A stretch of 64,000 nucleotides of DNA from Xanthobacteraceae bacterium (GCA_029266425.1 JAQSWY010000001.1:299344-363343); one strand, 5' to 3'. Shown: positions 8,500 through 17,828, counted from the first letter of the stretch. Notes: generated from the sequence alone by a model not told the origin. Made by a program: numbers and translations.

Positions 8500-9080
8500 T
8501 GATCAGCATCGTCGCCGCGGCTGCGGATCCTGTCGTCACGCTCGACGAAGCGAAGGCACGCCTGCATATCGATCATGTGCATGATGATCTGCGGATACGC
8601 GGCTTGATCGAGGAGGCGACTGCCTTCGTGGCGGACCAGGCCAGCGTAGTGCTGGGCTCGTCAACGCTGGAACTCGGCCTAGCGGGATGGTCGCCTGAGG
8701 TGGCCATCCCGGCAAAGCCTGTGCGTACCATCGTCAATGTCCGCTATATCGATGCCGCCGGTATCGAGCAGACTGTGAATCCGGCGAACTATTATAGCCT
8801 GCCGACGGATCAGGGGGCGACACTCTACCTGCTCTCGACTTTCACCCGACCGACCTTGCGTTCGGAGCGCAAGGATGCGGTCAGGATCCGGTTCCAGTGC
8901 GGCTATGCCGCCGACGATGAAAACCCTAATTTCGCGCTGCCTCCTCAGGCACGCACCGCAATCCTTCTTCTGGTCGGCTCATGGTATCTCACGGCTGAGG
9001 ACCACATCACCGGAACGATCGTTTCGGAACTGCCGATCGGAGTGGCCCGGCTACTCGCGCAACTGCGGGTGTACAGATGA
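8499..9080 (+). CDS. Head-tail connector (gp6 / phiE125 gp8-like)
   Basis: A 193-residue protein with the hallmarks of the head-tail adaptor family: the N-terminal helix TLDEAKARLHID, a helical RGLIEEATAFV region, and a C-terminal helical block ending in gene-terminal basic residues. It binds below the portal as the adaptor ring. Starts and stops overlap the neighbours by one and four bases, marking a tightly coupled neck operon. Confidence 0.85.
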   Translation: MISIVAAAADPVVTLDEAKARLHIDHVHDDLRIRGLIEEATAFVADQASVVLGSSTLELGLAGWSPEVAIPAKPVRTIVNVRYIDAAGIEQTVNPANYYSLPTDQGATLYLLSTFTRPTLRSERKDAVRIRFQCGYAADDENPNFALPPQARTAILLLVGSWYLTAEDHITGTIVSELPIGVARLLAQLRVYR

Positions 9081-9415
9081 TCGAGGGTGGCAAGCTCGAT
9101 CGCCGTATCACGCTGTTGTCGACCAACTGCCAGGACTTCGGCCGTGACGAGTTCAATGCGCCGATCAAGGGCGCGCCGGTCGCGCGGACGGTGTGGGCGG
9201 AGTATGCGCCGGTGTCGGATCGTGAGCGCTTCGCATCGGCCGAGGTGACGGCGAACCTGTCGGCGCGCTTCCGGATCCGCTGGAGCCCGGATGTCGCCGG
9301 CGTCTCGCCGACCTGGTGGCTGGAGTTCGAAGGGCGCACCTTCGACATCGTCGGCGCCAAGGAGATCGGGCGGCGAGAGGGCATCGAGATCACCGCGGCG
9401 GCGAGGGCCGAGTGA
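9077..9415 (+). CDS. Head-tail joining / head closure protein
   Basis: A 112-residue protein of the SPP1 gp16-like stopper family: it begins GKLDRRITL, has VWAEYAPVSDRERFASAEV, then a strand pattern (RFRIRW, FEGRTFDIVG) typical of the Phage_H_T_join fold. It seals the head below the connector after packaging. It overlaps the preceding gene by four bases and the following one by one base. Confidence 0.88.
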   Translation: MIEGGKLDRRITLLSTNCQDFGRDEFNAPIKGAPVARTVWAEYAPVSDRERFASAEVTANLSARFRIRWSPDVAGVSPTWWLEFEGRTFDIVGAKEIGRREGIEITAAARAE

Positions 9416-9963
9416 TGGTCGGCAAGCTGAGATATTCGGTCTCCGGCCTCAAGGAGCTGAGCGCCGGCCTTTCCGATCTGAGCAAGGCGGTGCAGAAGGG
9501 CGTTCTCAAGCGCACGCTGCTGAAGACCGGGAAACCGATGGCGGCCAAGGCCGCGCAGCTCGCGCCGAAGGACACGCACGATCTGGAAAACAGCATCATC
9601 CTCGCCGCGAAGACGATTGCGGAAATGGATGAGGGGCTGAAGGCCTATGGCGCCGTGCTGCGCTCGGGCGGATCCAAGGCCGCGGCAACTTCGGCGCTGC
9701 GGGCGGCGCGTCGGGCCGGCGGCACGAGCGACACCTTTGCAGAGGTCTATGTCGGCCCGGCGCGCGGCAGCAAGCGGCGGGCGATCAAGGCCATCGTGCA
9801 GGAGTTAGGCTCGGCGACGCAGGCGCCGCAGCCCTATCTGCGGCCCGCCCTCGCACAGACGCAAGGCGCCGTGCTCGATGGCATCGGCCGCGAGCTGGGC
9901 ACCGAGATCGAGAAGGCGGCGCGGCGCGCGGCCAAGCGCAAGGCCAAGAAGGGGGGCGCGTGA
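9415..9963 (+). CDS. HK97 gp10-type tail completion/morphogenesis protein
   Basis: A 182-residue protein of the HK97 gp10 family. Start ATG 9415 overlaps the previous stop (TGATG) and is preferred to the longer reading frame opening at 9316. Typical features are GLKELSAGLSDL, APKDTHDLENSI, VYVGPARG and PQPYLRPAL, with a Lys/Arg/Ala-rich C-terminus. It is part of the neck/tail-terminator complex joining tails to heads. Confidence 0.88.
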   Translation: MVGKLRYSVSGLKELSAGLSDLSKAVQKGVLKRTLLKTGKPMAAKAAQLAPKDTHDLENSIILAAKTIAEMDEGLKAYGAVLRSGGSKAAATSALRAARRAGGTSDTFAEVYVGPARGSKRRAIKAIVQELGSATQAPQPYLRPALAQTQGAVLDGIGRELGTEIEKAARRAAKRKAKKGGA

Positions 9964-10382
9964 TGGAAGAGGCGCTCGTCTCCCTCATGCTCGCCGACGC
10001 CGGCATTGGCGCCAGGCTCGGCGACCGGCTGCACTGGAACATCTATCCGCAGGGCATCGGCTCACCGGCGGCGCGGCTCTCGCGCATCGGCGGAGCTGTC
10101 GGCTATCACATGGCCGGCTCTGACGGGCTCGATGGAGCCCAAGTGCAGATCGACGTTCGCGCCCGCGCGCCGAACGGCAATGACGCCGCGGGCTACAAGC
10201 TCGCCTCGGATGCCGCCAAGGCGGTCATTGCTCGTCTCTCCGGCTATCGCGGCGAGCACGGCGGGGTGCGCTTCGGGGGCATCTTCCTCACCGCCGAGCG
10301 CTCCTACGCGGACAAGCCGGAAAGCCAGCTGTTCCACGTCGTCTCGCTCGATTTCGACATCTGGTCGCGCACGGCCAGCTAA
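9963..10382 (+). CDS. Tail completion protein, DUF3168 family
   Basis: A 139-residue protein with the DUF3168 (gp17-like) pattern: N-terminal LMLADAGIGARLGDRLHW, Tyr-Pro followed by a DVRARA strand, then LDFDIW at the C-terminus. This family caps the tail tube or joins it to the head. The start is taken at ATG 9963, overlapping the previous TGA; a GTG one codon earlier is also possible. Confidence 0.87.
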   Translation: MEEALVSLMLADAGIGARLGDRLHWNIYPQGIGSPAARLSRIGGAVGYHMAGSDGLDGAQVQIDVRARAPNGNDAAGYKLASDAAKAVIARLSGYRGEHGGVRFGGIFLTAERSYADKPESQLFHVVSLDFDIWSRTAS

Positions 10383-10434
10383 GCGCCCGTCATCGCGCCG
10401 TGGGCAGGCGCTTCCATCAGCACCGGAGATCTCC

Positions 10435-11115
10435 ATGACCGACGCTTCGATCGGCTATGGCAGCCTGTTTGAAATCTCGACCAATGGCGGCGGAGCGTGG
10501 ACGGCAATAGCCGAAGTCACGAACATCACGCCTCCGACGTTCGCGATCGATGCGGTCGATGCCACACACATGCAGTCGCCGAACCGCGACCGCGAGTTCA
10601 TCCCCGGCCTCAATGATCCCGGCGAGGCCTCGCTTGAGATGAACTTCCTGCCCGGCTCCGCAAGTGAGGCGCTGCTCCTCGGCGTGAAGGGCACCAAGGT
10701 GAAGTGCCGAATCACCTGGCCGAACGGCGTCAAGTTCGGCTTCGACGGCATTCTCACCGGCTATGCGCCGGCGGCCCCCTTCGACGACAAGATGACCGCG
10801 ACCGCCACCTTCAAGGTGACGGGCTCGGTGGTTGTCACCGCCGCTGCAGCGCCTGCGAACGTCATCAAGCCGGCCATTTCCGGCCTCGCCAAGGTCGGCC
10901 AGCCGTTGACCGCCTTGCCTGGTGAATGGAGCGGTGCGCCAACCTTCGCCTATCAGTGGAAGAAGGCGGGCGCGAATATTGCCGGCGCCAATGCCTCGAC
11001 CTACACGCCGGTCGGCGGCGACGTGGGCGCCGCCATCACGGTGCTCGTCACAGCGTCGAATTCGGTCGGCCCCACGCCGGCCGAAAGCGCTGCGACCGCC
11101 AACGTCATCGCGTGA
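10435..11115 (+). CDS. Major tail tube protein with C-terminal Ig-like domain
   Basis: A 226-residue protein starting at ATG 10435. Residues 1-140 look like the siphovirus tail tube family (ISTNGGGAWTAIAEVTNI, SPNRDREFIPGLNDPGE, CRITWPNG). Residues about 145-226 are a bacterial Ig-like domain (GQPLTALPGEWSG, YQWKKAG, ITVLVTASNSVG). Such domains decorate the outside of tail tubes and may bind cell-surface sugars. The stop overlaps the next gene's GTG start (GTGA). Confidence 0.85.
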   Translation: MTDASIGYGSLFEISTNGGGAWTAIAEVTNITPPTFAIDAVDATHMQSPNRDREFIPGLNDPGEASLEMNFLPGSASEALLLGVKGTKVKCRITWPNGVKFGFDGILTGYAPAAPFDDKMTATATFKVTGSVVVTAAAAPANVIKPAISGLAKVGQPLTALPGEWSGAPTFAYQWKKAGANIAGANASTYTPVGGDVGAAITVLVTASNSVGPTPAESAATANVIA

Positions 11116-11501
11116 GCACCGGCATGATGGCGAACCCTCACCGGGGGCAGACGCCCCTGACGGTCGGCGAGAACACCTATCTGCTCTCGCTGAGCATGAA
11201 CGCGATGTGCTCCCTTGAGGCACACCTCAACCTGCCCATCTTCAAGATCCTCCTGGAACTCGATGTCATCGAGAAAAACCCGCTTAACATGCGCCTGAGC
11301 CTGCTGCGCTCGGTGCTGTGGGCGATGCTGCAGGATCACCAGCCTGCGGCAGGTATCAGGGATGCGGGCGACATCCTTGAAGTAGCTGGGCTCGAGGAGG
11401 CGTCGAAAGCCATCATGGTGGCCTCCACGATCGCGATGCCGATGCTCTCTCCCACGGCGGCGCGGAGCAGGGCTGCCCGCCCTCCGGAGGCGGGGGGCTG
11501 A
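11112..11501 (+). CDS. Tail assembly chaperone, short form (G-like)
   Basis: A 129-residue protein; GTG 11112 overlaps the previous stop, with ATGs at 11124 and 11127 as alternatives. It resembles GTA-type tail chaperones: PHRGQTPLTVGENTYLLSLS followed by helical MCSLEAHLN. Such proteins coat the tape measure while the tube polymerises. The reading frame ends EAGG-stop right after the heptamer GGGGGGC, allowing a -1 shift into the downstream frame, as in lambda G/GT. Confidence 0.82.
   Translation: MSTGMMANPHRGQTPLTVGENTYLLSLSMNAMCSLEAHLNLPIFKILLELDVIEKNPLNMRLSLLRSVLWAMLQDHQPAAGIRDAGDILEVAGLEEASKAIMVASTIAMPMLSPTAARSRAARPPEAGG
11492..11498 (+). promoter_or_regulatory. Probable -1 ribosomal frameshift site
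   Basis: In the zero frame the codons read GCG GGG GGC TGA, so G-GGG-GGC is a canonical X-XXY-YYZ slippery heptamer directly before the stop at 11499-11501. After a -1 slip the ribosome reads GGG CTG ACG and enters a frame that stays open to 11806. The position, between the two chaperone frames upstream of the tape measure, is where tailed phages keep this signal. Confidence 0.75.
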
Positions 11502-11806
11502 CGGATCCTGCTCCGCTGCTCTCCGCCTGGGTTGCCGCCCGGCAGGATCCTGAGGTTTTCTGGCGGCTGACGCTACGCCAGATCCTCACTGTGCTCGACG
11601 GTGCGACAGAGCGGGACCGTCGCGACCACAATGACCGCGCTTGGCTGGCTTTCCAGACAGCCGCGCTCACCCGCGCGAAGAAGATGACGCCCTTGAAGGA
11701 TCTGCAGATCCGGCGGCGAGGCCCGCGGGCGCAGCAGACCATGGATGAGCAGATCGCTATCGCCCTCCAGTGGATGGCGGTTTCGAACGGTGTGCAGCGA
11801 AGATAG
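11495..11806 (+). CDS. Tail assembly chaperone extension (T part of a GT-like fusion)
   Basis: This frame has no convincing start of its own (only GTG 11591, lying inside the domain). It is open through the slippery site, so it is best read as the C-terminal part of a frameshift product of about 230 residues. Features typical of the second chaperone are DPEVFWRLTLRQI, an Arg-rich helix, AWLAFQTAALTRAKK and PLKDLQ. Some pipelines will call only the GTG 11591 version as a stand-alone 71-residue gene. Confidence 0.7.
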   Translation, partial: GLTDPAPLLSAWVAARQDPEVFWRLTLRQILTVLDGATERDRRDHNDRAWLAFQTAALTRAKKMTPLKDLQIRRRGPRAQQTMDEQIAIALQWMAVSNGVQRR

Positions 11807-12053
11807 ACGACGCCGAGAGTAGCGCGGCCATGTAGACGATGGCGGCGAGGATTTCGTGCGTCACGGCCTTGCCAATGAAGACAATACCCGCAGCGACCGT
11901 CAGTAGAACGATCGATGTCACGATTGATATGCCGCTCTCCGCCGCGATCGACATCCAGAGCGGCGCGAAGAACCCAAAGGCGATAACCGCCGCAAGCACT
12001 AGACCGGACCAATTCCCAAGGCCCGGCAAAAACAAGTCCGTCGTCGGCGGCAT
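11757..12053 (-). CDS. Small three-helix membrane protein, antisense in the tail operon
   Basis: A 98-residue protein with about three hydrophobic segments (GLVLAAVIAFGFFAPLWM, IVTSIVLLTVAAGIVFIG, ILAAIVYMAALLSASSIF). ATG 12053 is preferred to ATG 12068 because GGGAGGGAC lies just upstream. It is the only reverse-strand gene between the chaperone and tape-measure genes, and its 3' end overlaps the chaperone extension. That layout is typical of a moron gene expressed from the prophage, for instance for superinfection exclusion. No family is recognised. Confidence 0.65.
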   Translation of the reverse strand: MPPTTDLFLPGLGNWSGLVLAAVIAFGFFAPLWMSIAAESGISIVTSIVLLTVAAGIVFIGKAVTHEILAAIVYMAALLSASSIFAAHRSKPPSTGGR

Positions 12054-12117
12054 GTGTCCCTCCCGCATCCCCTCGCAAGCCTAGCCATCCATCTCCCAAA
12101 TCAAAAGTGGTGTCCGC

Positions 12118-13980
12118 ATGGCGAAGGGAACCGTAGTCGGCAGTCTGCTCGCCAAGCTCGGCATCGACGCTGCCGAGTATGAGGCGGGGCTCGACAAGGC
12201 CGATAGGGACGCGCAGGCGTGGAGCAAGAAGTTCAAATCCACGATGTCGACGACGGCAAGCTACGTCTCGGCAGCCGCGGCCGGCATCAAGGGTGCGATC
12301 CTCGGCATCGGCTTTGCCGGCGCCACGCAGGCGATCCGCGAGACGGTGGCCGCCATTGCCTCGCTCGGCGACGAGGCCAAGCGCTCCGGCCTCTCGCTCA
12401 AGGCATTTCAGGAATGGAAGTTCGTCGCCGAGCAGAACCGCATTGGCATCGACGCCATGGTCGACGGCTTCAAGGAATTGAATCTGCGGGCCGACGAGTT
12501 CATCGCTACAGGTGGCGGCAGCGCCGCCGATGCGTTCCAGCGGCTCGGCTACAGCGCCGACGATCTGAAAGAGCGGCTGAAGGATCCCAGCGCACTGATG
12601 CTCGACATCATCGAGCGCCTGCGCCAACTCGACAGTGCGGCGCAGATCCGCATCTTCGATGAACTGCTCGGTGGCTCGGGTGGCGAGCAGTTCGTGCAGT
12701 TGATCAGCCAGGGTGCCGACGGCATTCGCAAGACCATCGACCGCGCGCACGAGCTTGGCCGTGTCTTCACGGATGAAGTTGTGAAGGGTGCGGATGATGT
12801 GAATCGAAAGTTCAACGATGTCATGGGGACTCTGACAACTTGGTCTCAGACTGAGGTCGTCAAGTTCGCGCGCGACATCGGGCAAGCCTATGCCGAACTG
12901 AAGGGAATCTATGATCTCGTGCAGCGGATGCGCGACAGCTATAATCCGCCGGATCAGCAGCAGAATGAGACCATAGAGGCGCGCATAAACACCATCATGC
13001 GCGACCGCCTTGATCTGGTATCGAAGATCGCGGATGCGCGGGAGAAGATTGCAAATAGCGATCAGATCGAAGTGGGCATCGGCGACAATGCTATCGCTGC
13101 TTTGCAAGAGAAGATCGATGCGCTCAACGCGCAAGAGGCTCAACTCATCAAGATACTAAACGCTCGGCAGGACGGCGAATCATCGACACCCGCCGCGCCT
13201 GTGGTTCCGAATATCACCGGCCCAAAGACGCCGCTTCCGCCTGAGCGGCCGGAGGAGGCGGACAAGGCCTATGAGGCCTTCCTCGCCAAGCAGCAGGCCG
13301 AGACGGATGCCATCAATGCCCGCGTGCAGGCGCTGCGCGAGGCGCTGATGACGGAGCAGGAGGCGGAGATGGCCTCCTATGAGACCCGGATCGAGAACCT
13401 CAAGACCTGGCTGGAAAACCGCAACATCACGCAGGCCGAATATGACGAGCTGATGCAGCGGGCGCAGCAGGACCATACGGACAAGTTGGCCGAGATCACC
13501 CGGCAGGGCGTCGAGCAGGAGATGAGGATCCGCGAGCAGCTCGTCGGCCATGTTTCCGATATCCTCGGCTCGCTCTCCACCCTGGCCGAGGCTTCCGGCA
13601 AGAAGGGCTTTGGCATCGCCAAGGCGTTCGGCATCGCGCAGGCGGTGATCAACACCGCCGAGGGCATCACCAAGGCGCTCGCGCAGGGCGGCATGCTGGG
13701 CTTTGCCGGCGCCGCCGCGGTGGCCGCTGCCGGCGCCGCGCAGATCGCCACCATTGCCCGCACCAATCCGGGATCGAGCAGCCGGCCGAGCGTCAACAAG
13801 GGCTCGGCGCCGGCGGAAGATACGTCGTCAGGCGGCGGCGATGGCGGCGCGGCCGACCCGACGCGGGCGATCTATCTGAGCCTGCAGGGGCAGGTGTATT
13901 CGCGCGAGAGCGTCGAGGAATTGTTCCGGCAGTTCGTCGACATGCAGAAAGACGGCTACCAGCTGATCGTTGGGAACTGA
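12118..13980 (+). CDS. Tail tape measure protein
   Basis: A 620-residue protein. The N-terminal KLGIDAAEYEAGLDKADRDA motif is shared by tape-measure proteins; a hydrophobic segment lies around residues 50-80. The middle is long, helical and Gln/Glu/Ala-rich (about residues 270-460), and the C-terminal Ala/Gly-rich helix resembles other tape measures (AQAVINTAEGITKALAQGG). It sets tail length and enters the host envelope at DNA ejection. A length of 620 residues predicts a rather short tail. Confidence 0.9.
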   Translation: MAKGTVVGSLLAKLGIDAAEYEAGLDKADRDAQAWSKKFKSTMSTTASYVSAAAAGIKGAILGIGFAGATQAIRETVAAIASLGDEAKRSGLSLKAFQEWKFVAEQNRIGIDAMVDGFKELNLRADEFIATGGGSAADAFQRLGYSADDLKERLKDPSALMLDIIERLRQLDSAAQIRIFDELLGGSGGEQFVQLISQGADGIRKTIDRAHELGRVFTDEVVKGADDVNRKFNDVMGTLTTWSQTEVVKFARDIGQAYAELKGIYDLVQRMRDSYNPPDQQQNETIEARINTIMRDRLDLVSKIADAREKIANSDQIEVGIGDNAIAALQEKIDALNAQEAQLIKILNARQDGESSTPAAPVVPNITGPKTPLPPERPEEADKAYEAFLAKQQAETDAINARVQALREALMTEQEAEMASYETRIENLKTWLENRNITQAEYDELMQRAQQDHTDKLAEITRQGVEQEMRIREQLVGHVSDILGSLSTLAEASGKKGFGIAKAFGIAQAVINTAEGITKALAQGGMLGFAGAAAVAAAGAAQIATIARTNPGSSSRPSVNKGSAPAEDTSSGGGDGGAADPTRAIYLSLQGQVYSRESVEELFRQFVDMQKDGYQLIVGN

Positions 13981-13983
13981 TCC

Positions 13984-14814
13984 ATGGCCGTCATCATCTC
14001 CCGCAGCGTCGTCATCCTGGCGACGCCGGTCGACGAGCATTCGCCGAACGCGCCGCTCATCGGCTGGCGCAACCTGGTGACGCTCGGCGGCATCACCGCT
14101 GATCATGAGCTGACCGCCTTCCCGGCGAGCAACCTTGCCAACCCCTCGACGGCGGCGCGCTGGCAGTCCGACAGCATCGCCGTGCAGTACGTCACCTTCG
14201 ATGTCACCAGCCCTGACCCGATCGATTATGTCGGCATCGCCCGGCACAATCTCGGCTCGGCCGGCGTCAATGTCTCGGTGGAGATTCCCGACGAGGGGAG
14301 CCCCGGCGACTGGATCGAGGTGTTCACACCCGTGGTGCTGGCGGGCGATGCGCCGGCCATCCTGCGCTTCGATCCCGTGTTCGCCGCGCAGGTGCGGCTG
14401 AAGCTGGTGCCCGTCGCCACCGCGCCCCGCATAGCCGTGGTCTATATCGGCCGGCTCACCCGCTTGCAGCGCGGCCTGCAGCCCGGCCATGTGCCGCTGC
14501 CCTTCGCCGCTTCCGACGACATCGTGACGGGGCAGGCCGAGAGCGGGGACTATCTCGGCCGCATCGTCACCCGGCAGGCGCTCGCGACGAACGCGCAAAT
14601 CCAGTTCCTCAACTATGACTGGTTCCACGCCAACCTCGCGGACTTCGTGAAGGCGGCGCGCGAGATCCCGTTCTTCTTCGCCTGGATGCCAGCGGACTAT
14701 CCGGCCGAGGTGGGCTTCGCCTGGGTCACCGGCGACATCCGGCCGGAGACCTCGGTGCTGCGCGAGGGCGTGGTGGTTGGCCTCAATCTCCAGCTCTCGG
14801 CGGTGGCGCTGTGA
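13984..14814 (+). CDS. Distal tail / tail tip protein, unrecognised family
   Basis: A 276-residue, beta-rich protein with a jelly-roll-like composition in the first half (WQSDSIAVQYVTFDV, DPIDYVGIARHNLG) and a second domain ending in NLQLSAVAL. Position after the tape measure and before the large tip protein suggests a distal tail (baseplate hub) protein, as in other siphoviruses. It lacks recognisable catalytic motifs. It overlaps the next gene by four bases (GTGA). Confidence 0.65.
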   Translation: MAVIISRSVVILATPVDEHSPNAPLIGWRNLVTLGGITADHELTAFPASNLANPSTAARWQSDSIAVQYVTFDVTSPDPIDYVGIARHNLGSAGVNVSVEIPDEGSPGDWIEVFTPVVLAGDAPAILRFDPVFAAQVRLKLVPVATAPRIAVVYIGRLTRLQRGLQPGHVPLPFAASDDIVTGQAESGDYLGRIVTRQALATNAQIQFLNYDWFHANLADFVKAAREIPFFFAWMPADYPAEVGFAWVTGDIRPETSVLREGVVVGLNLQLSAVAL

Positions 14815-17050
14815 AGACGCTCACCTTCGTCGAGATCGACATCGACACCTGCGCGCTCAGCTACGGCGTCGCGCCTTGCACGGCGACGCTGGCCGGACCA
14901 AACCCGACCGGAACCCGCAAGTGCTTCAACACCAAGGCGACGTGCCAGGACCGGCCGAACTATTCGAATGCTCCGGTGACGCTGCGCTTTGCCATCGGCA
15001 CCGCGTACCTTGTCGAGAGCGGCATCGACGCGCTGCCCTGCATCGAGAGCGTGTCGCTTTCGCCCGGCACCATCTCGCTCGGCGAGAACCTCGGCACCCG
15101 CTCCTCGCTCAGCGTGAGCTTTTCGGATTTCCCGTGGCCGGACACCGGGCCGGGCTATGATCCCTACGTCACTGAGCGGCCCTATGATCCGTTCAAGCAG
15201 GGCAGCTATTGGGGGAAGTTCCGGGCGCGGCAGCCGTACCTCCGCGGCAAGCCGATCCGCATCATCCGCGGCGAGCTTGGGCAGGCGCTGGCGGAGATGG
15301 ACACCCGCCACTTCATCCTTGAGAGCTTCGAGGGGCCTTCGCTCGACGGGCGCTATTCGCTGGTGGCGAAAGACGCGCTGAAGATGGCGGACGAAGATCG
15401 GGCGCTGGCGCCGAAGCTCAGCCAGGGCTTCCTCGTCGCCGACATCGACGCGGCCGTCACCTCGGCCACCCTCTCGCCCGCCGGCATCGGCAATCTCGAA
15501 TATCCGGCCGCCGGTATCGTGGCGATCGGCGGCAAGGAAATATGCGACTTCACCCGCGTGGGCGATGTGCTCACCCTGGTGCGCGGCCAGCACGGCACCG
15601 AGGCGGCCGAGCACGATGCGCAGGACCGGGCGCAGCTGTGCCTCCACTATGTGGGGCAGGACCCGGCCGACATCATCGCCGACCTGTTCACCACCTATGC
15701 GCAGGTGCCGGCGGAATACATCCCGCTTCCCGCGTGGAAGGCAGAAACCGGCGCCTTCCTGCGCCGCGTCTACACTCGCCTCATCGCCGAGCCCACTGCG
15801 GTCAACAAGCTGGTGTCGGACCTGATCCAGCAAGGCGCGCTGGCGGTGTGGTGGGATGACAAGGATCGCATCATCCGCCTGCAGGTGCTGCGGCAGATCG
15901 CGACCGATGCCGCGATCTCGATGAGAGTAACGTTCTCACCGGCACGCTGCGGATCCGCGAGCAGCCGGACAAGCGCGTAAGCCAGGTGTGGACCTATTTC
16001 GGCCTGGTGAACCCGCTGAAGAAGGCGGACGATCCGGACAATTACCGCTCCTCGGCGGTGACGGCGAACCTCGAGGCGCAGGATGAGTATGGCGCGCCGG
16101 CTGTGAAGCGCATCTTCGCCAGCTGGATCCCGGCCTTCGGCCGCCAGGTGGCGCGGCGCGTCAACGATATCCAGCTCGGCCGTTTCCGTACCCCGCCGCG
16201 GCATTTCACCTATTCCAGCTTCCGCACCGATCCGCTCACGCCGGTGCTGGGGCGCGGCTACAAGCTGCAATCCCGGCCTTTGCAGGATGACACCGGCGCG
16301 CCGGATTCAGTGCCAATCCAGATCGTGCGACTGCAGCCGACCGATACCGGTTTTGAGATCGAGGCCGACGAGCTGCGCTTCACCTCGCTCGACGATGGCG
16401 ACCTGAATAATCGCGTCATCATCATCGACGCCAATGCGCAGGACGTGAACTTCCGCGAGGCGCACGACAGCCTCTATCCGCCGCCGGTCTCCGGCGATGA
16501 GGTGACCTGTATCGTCGAGGCCGGCGTGATCGTCGGCGCCAGCGCCTCCGATACTCCGGCCTTCACCGTCGGGGACTGGCCTGCGGGCGTGACGCTGCAT
16601 CTCATCATTCGCGGGCGCATTCAGGGCAAGGGCGGCGACGCCACGCCCAGCAACGGCCAGGACGGCGGCACCGCGATCTATTCCCGCTATGCGGTGCAGG
16701 TGGACGCGACCGGCGGTCAGATCTGGGGCGGCGGCGGTGGTGGCGGCTGCCGTGTCGAGGCCTCCGGCAGCAGCAGCCTGGTGCGGCGCTGGGGTGGCGG
16801 CGGCGGGCAGGGCTATCAGCCCGGCCTCGGCTACGTGGGCAATTACGGCACCGGACAGAATGCCACCACCGAGACCTATGGCCTCGGCGACAGCGGCGGC
16901 GGGCGTGGCGGCCTTGCCGGCCAGCCCGGCCAGCCGGGCCTTGGCGACCAGTTTCCGCGGGCGGGCGGCGCCGGTGGCAACGCAATCGACGGGGTGAGCT
17001 TTCTCACCATCACCGGCAGCCCGGATATCCGCGGCGCACAGATCAACTGA
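14811..17050 (+). pseudogene. Tail tip/host-specificity protein split by a -1 frameshift
   Basis: Two frames make one protein of about 746 residues: the first runs 14811-15980, the second is open through 15986-17050. Near 15920 the first frame loses sense, while the other continues DESNVLTGTLRIREQPDKR into WTYFGLVNPLKK. A single missing base (TCG-ATGAG, probably once TCG-GATGAG) explains this. The early part is Cys-containing and beta-rich. The last 120 residues are Gly-rich blocks (GGGGGGG, GLAGQPGQPGLGD) like polyglycine-II receptor-binding tips. GTG 14811 overlaps the preceding stop. It is either a real mutation or an assembly indel; no slippery heptamer is visible. Confidence 0.75.
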
Positions 17051-17062
17051 CGGGGTAGGTTC

Positions 17063-17827
17063 ATGGCCTTGGCGAGGTGGCAGGCGCCCATACAGGACGC
17101 CGCCGGCAATGTCGTGCCCGGCGCGACGATCGAGGTGCGCGACGAGGAGTCGGGCCTGCTCGCCGCGCTGTTCTCGGATCGCGCCGGCACCGTGCCGCTC
17201 GGCAATCCGTTCAATGCCGATGCCAACGGCTTCGCCGGCTTCTTCGCCGAGGGCGGCGCCTATCGCCTCACCGTGACCAGCGGACTGCTCTCAAGCGTCT
17301 GGCGCTACGTGGCGATCGGCATCGCCGCCGAGTTCGACCTCGTGCCCGGCAATGCGGCGCCGCTCAATGTCGGCACCGGGCCGGGCACGGTGGCGGCGGG
17401 CGACGATGCGCGGTTCAACCGGCCTCTCGCAACGGCCAGCCAATATCGCGCCGACGCCGCCGGCGACCTCACCTTGACGCCAGAGGCGGTATGGGATGCC
17501 GCGGCCTATGGTGTGCTCGTCGACGCCGCGACCATCCTGGTGAACTTTGCAACGGGCTTCGATTTCGGTGCCGCCGGCAACGTGCCGCTGCCGCTCGGCG
17601 GCAATCGCACGCTGGGCGCGGCTTCGAACCTGAAGAACCAGAAGGGCGTGTTCCATTTCACCGCCACCGGCGCCACGCGGACGCTGACGCTGCATGCCAG
17701 CTACCGCCTTTATGACGGTGTTCCCCTCGGCCCGTACTCGATCCCGGTCGGCACCGAGCTCAGCCTCGCCTATCTCGTCGATAACGGCGCCGTCGTCATC
17801 ACCGCCGCGCTTACCCGGACGCTTTGA
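17063..17827 (+). CDS. Tail fibre-like protein
   Basis: A 254-residue protein. The first 70 residues form a beta-sandwich resembling a carboxypeptidase-regulatory or BppU-like tail domain (IQDAAGNVVPGATIEVRDEESG). GTGPGTVAAGDDARF is a short fibre motif often found just before receptor-binding regions in phage fibres. The C-terminal half is beta-rich. It starts 12 bases after the tip gene and probably belongs to the host-recognition device. Confidence 0.65.
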   Translation: MALARWQAPIQDAAGNVVPGATIEVRDEESGLLAALFSDRAGTVPLGNPFNADANGFAGFFAEGGAYRLTVTSGLLSSVWRYVAIGIAAEFDLVPGNAAPLNVGTGPGTVAAGDDARFNRPLATASQYRADAAGDLTLTPEAVWDAAAYGVLVDAATILVNFATGFDFGAAGNVPLPLGGNRTLGAASNLKNQKGVFHFTATGATRTLTLHASYRLYDGVPLGPYSIPVGTELSLAYLVDNGAVVITAALTRTL

Positions 17828-17828
17828 C

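Noticed and set aside
11413..13143. Reverse-strand reading frame of 576 codons
   Set aside because: Antisense to the tape measure and chaperone genes; no ribosome binding site or domain. The real reverse gene here is the short membrane protein at 11757-12053.
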